From NCBI GenBank assembly GCA_049317525.1, contig JBMOIC010000016.1:3080-67079 (forward strand): a stretch of DNA of 64,000 nt. The letters are read 5' to 3'. The stretch comes from UBA961 sp049317525. GTDB taxonomy: Bacteria; Bacteroidota; Ignavibacteria; Kapaibacteriales; UBA961. A program made the position numbers and the translations under genes. Below, in pieces: positions 8,899 to 16,422 of the stretch. Position 1 is the first letter of the stretch. Every line of letters begins with the position of its first letter. Under the pieces are notes generated by a model. It was given only the letters and a program-made list of their open reading frames with translations. It did no database searches and was not told the origin of the DNA.

Positions 8899-8938
8899 AA
8901 AAAAGCCCTTCTGAATATCATCAGAAGGGCTTTTTTTT
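8899..8938. terminator. Strong bidirectional intrinsic terminator
   Basis: A 16-bp perfect stem (AAAAAAGCCCTTCTGA with its complement) around a 6-base loop. It is followed by a T run on the plus strand and has an A-rich flank that gives a T run on the minus strand. It serves both the T9SS cargo gene and the convergent gcvT gene. Confidence 0.95.
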
Positions 8939-8950
8939 AGTTAATATTCT

Positions 8951-10042
8951 TTATACAAATGGTAATTTTATTACCTCAGCATCAAATTCCTTACCTCTAG
9001 CAGCAATCTGAATGATTGACCCTGGCATTGATAATAATACAGGAACATATCCCATTCCAATTCCATAACTCAGAATTGGAGAAATATTGCCACTTGTTAC
9101 TTCACCAACTATTTCACCATTATGATGAATAGGATAATGTTGTCTTGCAATAAATTTATCAGCCAATACTTTAAATGCTACTAATCTTCTTGAAACGCCC
9201 TGTTCTTTCACTGATGCAATGATATCAGAACCATTAAATGAACCTTTTGCAAGTTTTGTTATCCATCCAAGCCCAGCTTCTAATGGATTGGTTGTATTAT
9301 CAATATCATTGCCATACAGACAATACCCTTTTTCTAATCTAAGGGTATCACGTGCGCCTAAACCAATTGGTAAAATTCCATATTCCTTACCCGCATCAAA
9401 TAGAGCATGCCATACAGAAGCACAAACTGTCTCATCACCACGAAAATAGAGTTCAAAGCCAAGTTCACCTGTATATCCAGTTCTAGATAAAATCATTGGT
9501 ATTCCAGCCCACAAACCATCTGCAAAGCCATAATATGGAATGTCTAATAAATTAGTATTTGTTAATTTTTGCAAGGTTTCAATAGATTTTGGACCTTGAA
9601 CTGCTAATAAATTAATTTCATCGCTAATATCTTTTAAGTCTAGATCGTTAAATTCTTTTGCCTGCTCATGCATCCAGGCTATATCCTTTTCTGCGCAAGC
9701 ACCATTTATTACCAACATATAATAGTTTTCACCGCGATAATATACAAGCATATCATCAACAATTCCGCCATCAGGGTAACACATAGCAGAATATTGGGCT
9801 TTTCCGATAGAAAGCTTTGATGCATCATTGATTGAAATCTTCTGAATAAATTCTAAAGCTTGACTACCACGAACTTCTACTTCACCCATATGAGACACAT
9901 CAAAAACTCCAACATTGGTTCGCACTGCTATGTGTTCAGCTAAGATGCCAGTTGGATATTGAATAGGCATTTCAAAACCTGCAAAAGATACCATCTTTGC
10001 ATTATATTGAAGGTGAAGTTCTTGGAAATTTGTTTTTTTCAT
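8951..10042 (-). CDS. gcvT: Aminomethyltransferase (glycine cleavage T protein)
   Basis: The 363-residue T protein of the glycine cleavage system. It transfers the methylene group from aminomethyl-lipoyl H protein to tetrahydrofolate, releasing ammonia. Family marks are MVSFAGFEMPIQYP at the N-terminus, GVFDVSHMGEVEV, the folate-site aspartate region AQYSAMCYPDGGIVDD, LSRTGYTGELGFELY and GARDTLRLEKGYCLYGND. The second ATG (10042) is chosen because AAGGA lies 5 bases before it, whereas the first ATG (10048) directly abuts the AAAGG. The gcvH and gcvP genes are not in the window. It follows the coiled-coil gene on the same strand with an 11-17 base gap. Confidence 0.96.
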   Translation of the reverse strand: MKKTNFQELHLQYNAKMVSFAGFEMPIQYPTGILAEHIAVRTNVGVFDVSHMGEVEVRGSQALEFIQKISINDASKLSIGKAQYSAMCYPDGGIVDDMLVYYRGENYYMLVINGACAEKDIAWMHEQAKEFNDLDLKDISDEINLLAVQGPKSIETLQKLTNTNLLDIPYYGFADGLWAGIPMILSRTGYTGELGFELYFRGDETVCASVWHALFDAGKEYGILPIGLGARDTLRLEKGYCLYGNDIDNTTNPLEAGLGWITKLAKGSFNGSDIIASVKEQGVSRRLVAFKVLADKFIARQHYPIHHNGEIVGEVTSGNISPILSYGIGMGYVPVLLSMPGSIIQIAARGKEFDAEVIKLPFV

Positions 10043-10059
10043 TATCATCCTTTAAGTAC

Positions 10060-11259
10060 TTATTTGCTTGATTGCTTAGAAATCTTATCCAATTTTTTTG
10101 TAACTGCTTCTAATGAACTTGCTAAAGACTCTCTTTCTTTTTTTAATGAAGTATTTTCTGATTGAAGAGACATCAATAATTCTGTATCAATTGATTGTAA
10201 AGAAGATTTCAAAAAATCTATCTGATCTTCCTTTTCTAATATTTCTACATTTAATTCTTTAATTCTAATATCTTTTTGTAAAGTTTCTTGTCTGTACTTT
10301 TCTAAGGAAGATTCTAAAGTAGACCTTCTCATATTAGCTTCAGGACTCAACTCTTTTAATGTAATTAATTGTTCCCTTAATCCTTGTATTGTCGTTTTTT
10401 GATCATCAAGATCTTTCTCTGCATCTTTCAACTGATTCTTAAGATTTTCAATCTGATTTACATTAACCTCTATTTGCAAATGTAAATCCTTAATCTCTGC
10501 ATCTTTTTCATCGATGGGTATCCTAATCACAGCATCTGATTTGTATGAAGAATCATCTATCATCTTCTGTAACTTATTACGCTCATACATTGCAATTTCT
10601 ACTGATTTCCTTAACTCAAGAATCTCTTCGTCTTTCGAAACATTATTAGTGAGTTTTGATTTCAAAGCAAATATCTCAGCTTGCAATACAAATATTTCTT
10701 CTGAATTATCTGTTTTTGCTAATGACTTTTCAGCGTATATATCTAAAAGTTTTTCACTTACTTTAATAATATCTTCTTCTGTTTCTGGTAATTCTATAAT
10801 GTCTAATACATTCTTTAACATTGATGAATATACTTTTTTATACGTAATATACATACTATCTATTGAAGCTAAATTTCCTTGAAGAACTTGTAATTGATCC
10901 TGAACAATACCTGATTCTTCTTTTAACTGAGCATTATGTCTCTTCAATTGGATGAGCTCTGATGTAGAGGAATCCAATTGTTTCTTAACCTGTTCTGACT
11001 GAGATAAGGTGTCTTTATACATTGCGATTTCTGCAAGCAATTCAGATCTATCCGCTACAGCTTTTCTATATTCATTCTCTTTTACTTGTACCCCTTTCTT
11101 TAACTCTTGAAGCTTTGATTGATTGCCTTCATTCTCGGTTTTTAATTCCCTATATGACTTTTCATACTTCCTTAAGCTATCCCACATAGATGTGATAACA
11201 TTATTAAGTGCTGTATTCATTGTTTTTTCTGAGTCTAAATCAGATGATAAGTCTTCCAT
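10060..11259 (-). CDS. Long coiled-coil protein, unknown function
   Basis: A 399-residue, highly charged protein made almost wholly of heptad-like helices rich in Leu, Glu, Lys, Gln and Asp (for example IENLKNQLKDAEKDLDDQ and LESSLEKYRQETLQKDI). No signal peptide or membrane helix is visible, so it should be cytoplasmic. A short break around residues 150-185 (NVLDIIELPETEEDI) may separate two coiled coils. A clear Shine-Dalgarno (AGGAG, 6 bases before the ATG) supports the start. It lies immediately upstream of gcvT, with no obvious functional link. It resembles generic SMC-like or scaffold coiled coils by composition only, and I do not assign a family. Confidence 0.75.
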   Translation of the reverse strand: MEDLSSDLDSEKTMNTALNNVITSMWDSLRKYEKSYRELKTENEGNQSKLQELKKGVQVKENEYRKAVADRSELLAEIAMYKDTLSQSEQVKKQLDSSTSELIQLKRHNAQLKEESGIVQDQLQVLQGNLASIDSMYITYKKVYSSMLKNVLDIIELPETEEDIIKVSEKLLDIYAEKSLAKTDNSEEIFVLQAEIFALKSKLTNNVSKDEEILELRKSVEIAMYERNKLQKMIDDSSYKSDAVIRIPIDEKDAEIKDLHLQIEVNVNQIENLKNQLKDAEKDLDDQKTTIQGLREQLITLKELSPEANMRRSTLESSLEKYRQETLQKDIRIKELNVEILEKEDQIDFLKSSLQSIDTELLMSLQSENTSLKKERESLASSLEAVTKKLDKISKQSSK

Positions 11260-11302
11260 GTGCTGCTCCTGACTTGGTTTCGATGTATAAGCAAATCTAC
11301 AG

Positions 11303-11314
11303 AATCTTAAGATT
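11303..11314. repeat. 12-base palindrome upstream of the coiled-coil gene
   Basis: AATCTTAAGATT is a perfect palindrome, bracketed by GCAAAT (11291-11296) and ATTTGC (11317-11322). On the minus strand the left bracket also forms TAGATTTG (11292-11299), a match to the Bacteroidota -7 box TAnnTTTG, placed about 35 bases before the coiled-coil start codon. No -33 TTG is visible, so promoter function is only possible. Confidence 0.3.
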
Positions 11315-11407
11315 ACATTTGCCTACTATTTACTTTCATCTCTCTATATTTTTAGTTTTTTTTTCTTCATACAATAATATCCTCATCTAATGCGTCAAAA
11401 CTCTTCA

Positions 11408-11434
11408 TTAGCACTCTATAAAGATGAGTGCTAG
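11408..11434 (+). promoter_or_regulatory. CIRCE operator (HrcA site) of groESL
   Basis: TTAGCACTC, nine bases, then GAGTGCTAG match the CIRCE consensus TTAGCACTC-N9-GAGTGCTAA except for the last base. The spacer contains TATAAA, which may be the promoter -10 element, so HrcA binding would block RNA polymerase directly. Position upstream of groES fits the known heat-shock arrangement. Confidence 0.95.
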
Positions 11435-11450
11435 TTAATTTTCACATTAT

Positions 11451-11480
11451 ATTTTTCTATAATTTTCTATAATTTTTTAT
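11451..11480 (+). repeat. Three near-identical 10-base tandem repeats in the groES leader
   Basis: ATTTTTCTAT, AATTTTCTAT and AATTTTTTAT follow one another between the CIRCE element and the groES ribosome-binding site. They would lie in the untranslated leader. The tract is AT-only except for the single C in two units, so it may be slippage-prone sequence with no function. Confidence 0.5.
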
Positions 11481-11493
11481 CTATGAGGTTTAT

Positions 11494-11781
11494 ATGAACT
11501 TAACACCTTTGCACGACAGAGTATTAGTGCGCCCATCAAAGCCTGAAGAAGTTACTTCTGGTGGTATTATTATTCCAGACACAGCAAAAGAGAAACCAAT
11601 GCAAGGCGAAATTATTGCAGCTGGCCCTGGTAAAACATCAGAAGAGGGAAAACTTGTAACATTACAAGTAAAAGTTGGCGACTCAGTATTATACGGAAAA
11701 TATTCAGGTACTGAAGTAAGTGTTAATGGTGAAGACTTATTGATTATGCGTGAGTCTGATATTTTTGCTGTATTAAGCTAA
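11494..11781 (+). CDS. groES: Co-chaperonin GroES
   Basis: The 95-residue 10-kDa lid of the GroEL chamber, which caps substrate-loaded GroEL with ATP. Conserved segments are PLHDRVLVRP at the N-terminus, the mobile-loop region EEVTSGGIIIPDTAKEKP (the IIIP tripeptide contacts GroEL), VGDSVLYGKYSGTEV and LLIMRESDIFAVL at the end. A GAGGT Shine-Dalgarno precedes the ATG. It forms an operon with groEL 39 bases downstream, under the CIRCE element, so HrcA-controlled heat-shock induction is expected. Confidence 0.98.
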   Translation: MNLTPLHDRVLVRPSKPEEVTSGGIIIPDTAKEKPMQGEIIAAGPGKTSEEGKLVTLQVKVGDSVLYGKYSGTEVSVNGEDLLIMRESDIFAVLS

Positions 11782-11820
11782 ACACAAATATTTTAATTAA
11801 ACTATACAAGGATTATCATA

Positions 11821-13446
11821 ATGGCTTCAAAAATTATAACATTCGATGTAGATGCTCGTTCGGCCTTAAAACGTGGTGTAGACCAATTAGCAGATGCAGT
11901 TAAAGTTACTCTTGGACCAAAAGGTCGTAATGTAATTATAGATAAGAAATTTGGTGCACCTACAATCACAAAAGACGGTGTTACTGTTGCTAAAGAAATT
12001 GAATTAGAAGATCCAATTGAAAACTTAGGTGCTCAGATGGTGAAAGAAGTTGCATCTAAAACAAGTGATGTTGCTGGTGATGGCACTACAACAGCTACTG
12101 TTTTAGCTCAAGCAATTGTTCGTGAAGGATTAAAGAATGTTACTGCTGGTGCAAATCCAATGGATTTAAAGCGCGGTATCGATTTAGCTGTGAAAGCTAT
12201 TACAGCCGAACTCAAAAAAATGAGCCGTGAAGTATCTGGCAAAAAAGAGATTGCCCAAGTAGGAACAATATCTGCAAATAATGATGAAACTATTGGAAAT
12301 CTAATTGCTGATGCAATGGAAAAAGTAGGTAAAGACGGTGTTATAACCGTAGAAGAAGCAAAAGGCACAGAAACATCTATGGATGTTGTAGAAGGGATGC
12401 AGTTTGACCGTGGTTATTTGTCTCCATATTTTGTTACTGATGCAGAAACAATGGAAACAATCCTAGAAAATCCATTTATCTTGATTCATGATAAAAAAAT
12501 CTCTTCAATTAAAGATTTATTGCCAATACTTGAAAAAACAGCTCAGTCTGGGCGAGGTTTAATTATTGTAGCCGAAGATATTGAAGGTGAAGCATTAGCA
12601 ACTTTGGTTGTAAACAAATTACGTGGAACAATTCGTGTTGCAGCAGTTAAAGCACCTGGATTTGGAGACAGACGCAAAGCAATGTTAGAAGATATAGCAA
12701 TTTTAACAGGTGGTACTGTTATTAGTGAAGAAAAAGGCTATAAATTAGATCAGGCTACAGTTGAATACTTAGGAACAGCTAAAAAAGTTACTATTGATAA
12801 AGATAATACAACGATTGTAGAAGGCGCAGGTTCTTCTGATGATATCAAAAAACGTATCAATGAGATTAAATCACAAATCGATAAAACAAGTAGTGATTAT
12901 GATCGCGAGAAATTACAAGAACGCCTTGCGAAGTTATCTGGTGGTGTAGCTGTATTAAAAATTGGTGCTTCTACCGAAGTTGAAATGAAAGAGAAAAAAG
13001 CCAGAGTAGAAGATGCATTACATGCAACACGTGCAGCTGTAGAAGAAGGCATCGTTCCAGGTGGTGGTGTAGCATATTTACGTGCTGTTAAAGCACTAGA
13101 TGGTTTAAAAGGTGAAAACCACGATCAAGATACAGGAATTTCAATTATTCGTCGCGCTGTTGAAGAGCCAATTCGTCAGATTGTAGCAAATGCTGGGCTA
13201 GAAGCTTCTGTTATTACTAATCGTATCAAAGAAGGTACTGGATCTGAAGGATTTAATGCTCGCACTGAAGTATATGAAGATTTAATAGCAGCTGGTGTTA
13301 TTGATCCTACTAAAGTGTCAAGAGTTGCTCTAGAAAATGCTGCTTCAGTTTCAAGTTTATTATTAACTACCGAAGCAACAATTGTAGAAAAACCAGAATC
13401 AGAAAAGCCAATGCCACAAATGCCACATGGCGGTATGGATTATTAA
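11821..13446 (+). CDS. groEL: Chaperonin GroEL
   Basis: The 541-residue 60-kDa chaperonin. It forms a double-ring ATPase that folds proteins in the cytoplasm with GroES. Conserved marks are TLGPKGRNV and KDGVTVAKEI in the equatorial ATP domain, VAGDGTTTATVLAQ with the catalytic aspartate, the apical-domain segment around LIVAEDIEGEALATLV, GIVPGGGVAYLRA and VIDPTKVSRVALENAAS. The tail is short, with MPHGGMDY instead of a long GGM repeat. It is co-transcribed with groES and ends before a strong terminator. Use of CGT arginine codons, uncommon in most neighbours, fits high expression. Confidence 0.99.
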   Translation: MASKIITFDVDARSALKRGVDQLADAVKVTLGPKGRNVIIDKKFGAPTITKDGVTVAKEIELEDPIENLGAQMVKEVASKTSDVAGDGTTTATVLAQAIVREGLKNVTAGANPMDLKRGIDLAVKAITAELKKMSREVSGKKEIAQVGTISANNDETIGNLIADAMEKVGKDGVITVEEAKGTETSMDVVEGMQFDRGYLSPYFVTDAETMETILENPFILIHDKKISSIKDLLPILEKTAQSGRGLIIVAEDIEGEALATLVVNKLRGTIRVAAVKAPGFGDRRKAMLEDIAILTGGTVISEEKGYKLDQATVEYLGTAKKVTIDKDNTTIVEGAGSSDDIKKRINEIKSQIDKTSSDYDREKLQERLAKLSGGVAVLKIGASTEVEMKEKKARVEDALHATRAAVEEGIVPGGGVAYLRAVKALDGLKGENHDQDTGISIIRRAVEEPIRQIVANAGLEASVITNRIKEGTGSEGFNARTEVYEDLIAAGVIDPTKVSRVALENAASVSSLLLTTEATIVEKPESEKPMPQMPHGGMDY

Positions 13447-13464
13447 TCCATTCTAACAAAAAGT

Positions 13465-13499
13465 AAAGCCTCTTCATCTTATGTGAAGAGGCTTTTTTT
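13465..13499. terminator. Intrinsic terminator between groEL and dapA
   Basis: A perfect 12-bp stem (AAAGCCTCTTCA and its complement) around a 7-base loop, followed by seven T on the plus strand. It ends groESL. The reverse strand also gives a T-rich run after the stem, and its base overlaps the dapA stop codon, so it may serve both convergent genes. Confidence 0.95.
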
Positions 13500-14385
13500 A
13501 TATCAATCCAACTTCAAGTAAGGCTTTTTTTAATATCTCTTTATTTGAAGGCAATAAAGGTTGCATTGGTAATCGATAATGTTCTTGACAAAAACCTAAT
13601 ATAGAAAGAATACCTTTTACTGGTATTGGATTCGTTTCGATAAAATTCAATTTCATTAAATCAAATAATTCAAAATGCATCTTCCTAGCCAACTCGAAAT
13701 CTCCCCGTAAACAAGCATGAATCATATCTCCAAATTGCTTAGGAGCATAATTGGACATCACAGAAATTACTCCTTTTCCCCCGGAAGCTATTATTGGTAA
13801 TGCAAGAGAATCATCCCCAGCAAGAACAGAAAAGTTCTTTGGAGCATACTTTATGATCTGCATCATCTGCTCTAGATTAGCACTCGCTTCTTTTGTTGCT
13901 ATTATATGAGAATATGCTTCGGCTAATGCTAATTGAGTTTCTGCTTCCATATTTTGAGCAGTTCTACCTGGTACATTATATAAGATTTGTGGAATACTAC
14001 AGGCTTCTGCAATAGCAGAAAAATGGGCAATTAAACCTCTTTGTGTAGGTTTATTATAATACGGCGACACCAAAAGAACAGCATCTGCACCATATTCAGC
14101 TGCTTTTTTTGTTAATTCAATTGCTGCTTTTGTATCATGCGACCCAGTTCCGGCAATGACTGGGATTTTACCATTAGAATATTCAACAGTAAAACGTATG
14201 ATTTCACATTTTTCATCAAAACTCATAGTTGCACTTTCACCTGTAGAACCACAAGGAACAATTGCATTAATTCCATTATCAATCTGATAATCAATTAATT
14301 TTTTAAATGAGGAAATGTCAAAAGATCCATCCAAATTCATAGGAGTAACTAAAGCCGTTATGGTACCATATATGGAAGTAAGCAT
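13498..14385 (-). CDS. dapA: 4-hydroxy-tetrahydrodipicolinate synthase
   Basis: A 295-residue TIM-barrel lyase that condenses pyruvate with aspartate semialdehyde, the first committed step to lysine and meso-diaminopimelate for the cell wall. It shows the pyruvate-binding motif PCGSTGESATMS, the catalytic tyrosine in ILYNVPGRTAQN and the Schiff-base lysine in IIATKEASANLEQM. Length and N-terminus (GTITALVTPM) are normal. It is encoded 11 bases downstream of the metallopeptidase gene on the same strand and may be co-transcribed with it, though no functional link is evident. Confidence 0.97.
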   Translation of the reverse strand: MLTSIYGTITALVTPMNLDGSFDISSFKKLIDYQIDNGINAIVPCGSTGESATMSFDEKCEIIRFTVEYSNGKIPVIAGTGSHDTKAAIELTKKAAEYGADAVLLVSPYYNKPTQRGLIAHFSAIAEACSIPQILYNVPGRTAQNMEAETQLALAEAYSHIIATKEASANLEQMMQIIKYAPKNFSVLAGDDSLALPIIASGGKGVISVMSNYAPKQFGDMIHACLRGDFELARKMHFELFDLMKLNFIETNPIPVKGILSILGFCQEHYRLPMQPLLPSNKEILKKALLEVGLI

Positions 14386-14396
14386 GATATATTTCC

Positions 14397-15539
14397 TTAA
14401 TAATTTATCGTATTGTTTTTAATGTATGAATTTAATGACTTTTGAAGAAAATCATCAATGTCAAACATCGATATGCCTAATGCATTAGCAATGATTTCTT
14501 CGATAGATATACTATTATTTTCACCTTCAATAAGCACATCTTTTACACCTCGCCCACCGCTTCTTTCAAAAACTTCCTTAAAAATCAAGGCTCCATAGGT
14601 ATAATAAGCTAGTGATTCATTTTGTTCGGCTTGTATAATATTTTTAAAAGAAAGAGGTTGTCCCCTTTTTTCATTTTCTTTTTTTAGTAAGATTGTTAAA
14701 TCTAATAAAGATTGTCCTAAACTTCCCCCACACCACGTAGCTACACCTTCTTGAAAAAAACGATGAGTTTTAGAATATGATCTGAAAATCAAATGTGCTA
14801 ATTCATGTGGATGCCATTCGGAATTTAATGCTGTAAGGACAATATCTTTTTCTGCATATGTTAGCCCAAATGGTGGGGCAATAAAATAATCGAATCCTAA
14901 AATAGACGCTAATTCATCTTTTGATGTAAGAACATAAATTTTAGCGCCTTCTATATCTGGCAAATCGAATAAAGCTGTAAGAGAATCACAAAATCTAGCA
15001 GATTTTCTTGCTAGGCTAGATGTATATTTATGCAAAGGTGATAAGATAAATGTTAAGCCATTCATCTTTCTGGATTCCCAGGATTTAGTTTCTACTTGTA
15101 AAGCACTTTTAAGAACATATCCAGAATCTTTTAATTGAACATAAACTCTATAAAGTGCTAATGGCGATACCTTTTTGGAAGTATCTGATGAATTAATAAA
15201 TAATGTTTTTATCAATGTTAAACCAGGAGATACTTCTTCTGAACTAAGTATCATTGGTTTATATGTTTTAGTCATTTCTTGATTCTGAAATATCCATATT
15301 CTTGCTGGATCAAAAGAAAACCTTTCATTTCTATCAATCTCTAACCAAAATGGATTTTCATAAATTGAATCTGGCCTTGACTGCAAGTAGTTTGTCCACA
15401 GTTTCACTGCTTTATCATTCACAGTATCTATTCGATATGAGTATGAAATCGGTATATCATCATAGATATATGCATAAATATCAACATTGAGTATCAATGT
15501 TAAGTAAAGCATAATAAACTGATATACTTTTTTATTCAT
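14397..15539 (-). CDS. Exported HExxH metallopeptidase-like protein (peptidase MA-like)
   Basis: A 380-residue protein with an N-terminal signal peptide (hydrophobic FIMLYLTLILNVDIYA). The zinc-binding motif HELAH is at residues 245-249, and a glutamate in FFQEGVATWCGG about 20 residues later is the likely third ligand, as in gluzincins. The arrangement resembles the peptidase MA family. It should act in the periplasm or outside the cell, with unknown substrate. The N-terminal part (about 30-200) has beta-rich segments and no family I recognise. It sits between dapA and a metal-dependent hydrolase gene on the same strand. Confidence 0.72.
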   Translation of the reverse strand: MNKKVYQFIMLYLTLILNVDIYAYIYDDIPISYSYRIDTVNDKAVKLWTNYLQSRPDSIYENPFWLEIDRNERFSFDPARIWIFQNQEMTKTYKPMILSSEEVSPGLTLIKTLFINSSDTSKKVSPLALYRVYVQLKDSGYVLKSALQVETKSWESRKMNGLTFILSPLHKYTSSLARKSARFCDSLTALFDLPDIEGAKIYVLTSKDELASILGFDYFIAPPFGLTYAEKDIVLTALNSEWHPHELAHLIFRSYSKTHRFFQEGVATWCGGSLGQSLLDLTILLKKENEKRGQPLSFKNIIQAEQNESLAYYTYGALIFKEVFERSGGRGVKDVLIEGENNSISIEEIIANALGISMFDIDDFLQKSLNSYIKNNTINY

Positions 15540-15554
15540 TACTATGTTTCAAGA

Positions 15555-16235
15555 TTATAAAGCAAAATACTCACCAATTTTAGGAAGAATTAATGGGATT
15601 GACTGTTCATTAAAACACTTTTCTACCCATGAATGATCTATTTTGATATAAGAGAATGTATCAAAATGTACTGCTATACATTGTTTAGCCTTTAAAAAAG
15701 TACAAGCTTTAGCAGCATCAACTGCATCCATTGTGAAATTATCACCTATTGGCAGTATTGCAGTACTTATGGAGTATCTTTCTCCTAATAATTTCATATC
15801 ATAACTTAATGATGTATCACCAGAATAATAAACAGTACCTTCTTCATTACTGATAATAAAACCATTTGGATTTCCCCCATAACTACCATCTGGAAAAGAA
15901 CTAGAGTGATATGCATGTGTCATGATAATCTTGCCAAAAGGAAAATTCCATGAACCACCTGAATTCATAGGATGTCCTTCTAGATGATGATTTTGCTTAT
16001 AATAATGAACAATTTCCGCATTAGCGATAATAGTAGATCCACTTTGTTTGGCAATTACCTCAGCATCTAGTATATGATCTCCATGAGCATGAGACAAAAG
16101 AATAAAATCAGGCTTTATGGATTGAATATCGATATGGCTTGCTAAAGTATTACCGGTGATGAATGGATCAAACAATAATGTAAAGCCTTTTGTTTTGAGT
16201 GTAAAACAAGAATGGCCCAAAAAAGTAAATATCAT
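15555..16235 (-). CDS. UPF0173-type metal-dependent hydrolase (metallo-beta-lactamase fold)
   Basis: A 226-residue MBL-fold protein. It begins MIFTFLGHSCFTLKT and has the metal motif SHAHGDH, then the YYSGDTSLSYDM motif carrying the bridging aspartate and the final histidine in AVHFDTF. Together these match the YtkL/UlaG-like UPF0173 family, whose substrates are mostly unknown. The start at 16235 is preferred because the eight residues upstream (MLHVFEIY) are not family-like and the conserved strand begins at this methionine. The protein is cytoplasmic. It is divergent from kmo across a gap holding a spaced inverted repeat. Confidence 0.88.
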   Translation of the reverse strand: MIFTFLGHSCFTLKTKGFTLLFDPFITGNTLASHIDIQSIKPDFILLSHAHGDHILDAEVIAKQSGSTIIANAEIVHYYKQNHHLEGHPMNSGGSWNFPFGKIIMTHAYHSSSFPDGSYGGNPNGFIISNEEGTVYYSGDTSLSYDMKLLGERYSISTAILPIGDNFTMDAVDAAKACTFLKAKQCIAVHFDTFSYIKIDHSWVEKCFNEQSIPLILPKIGEYFAL

Positions 16236-16262
16236 ATAGATCTCAAATACATGTAACATTTA

Positions 16263-16328
16263 TGTGAAAATTAACCTTTTTTTTTATTGATTAATGAATA
16301 CTTATCATAACAATGTTACATTTTCACA
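16263..16328. promoter_or_regulatory. Spaced inverted repeat in the divergent hydrolase / kmo gap
   Basis: TGTGAAAATTAAC (from 16263) is repeated inverted as GTTAC-ATTTTCACA (to 16328), with one inserted base and about 40 bases between the arms. The 9-base cores TGTGAAAAT and ATTTTCACA are exact. Two opposed copies in a divergent promoter region could be a paired regulator site. No known factor is recognised. Confidence 0.35.
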
Positions 16329-16422
16329 GATTAATTATTCAAAATGTTTGGGCTAAATGAATGAGTTAGTAATTTTGCTCAGTCTTCAATGTATTCTCTA
16401 CCCTTTTTTCGGAAATTCCTTT

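Noticed and set aside
10514..10882. 122-codon plus-strand open frame inside the coiled-coil gene
   Set aside because: Composition mirrors the coiled-coil codons on the other strand, and the minus-strand gene has a good ribosome-binding site and clear heptads.
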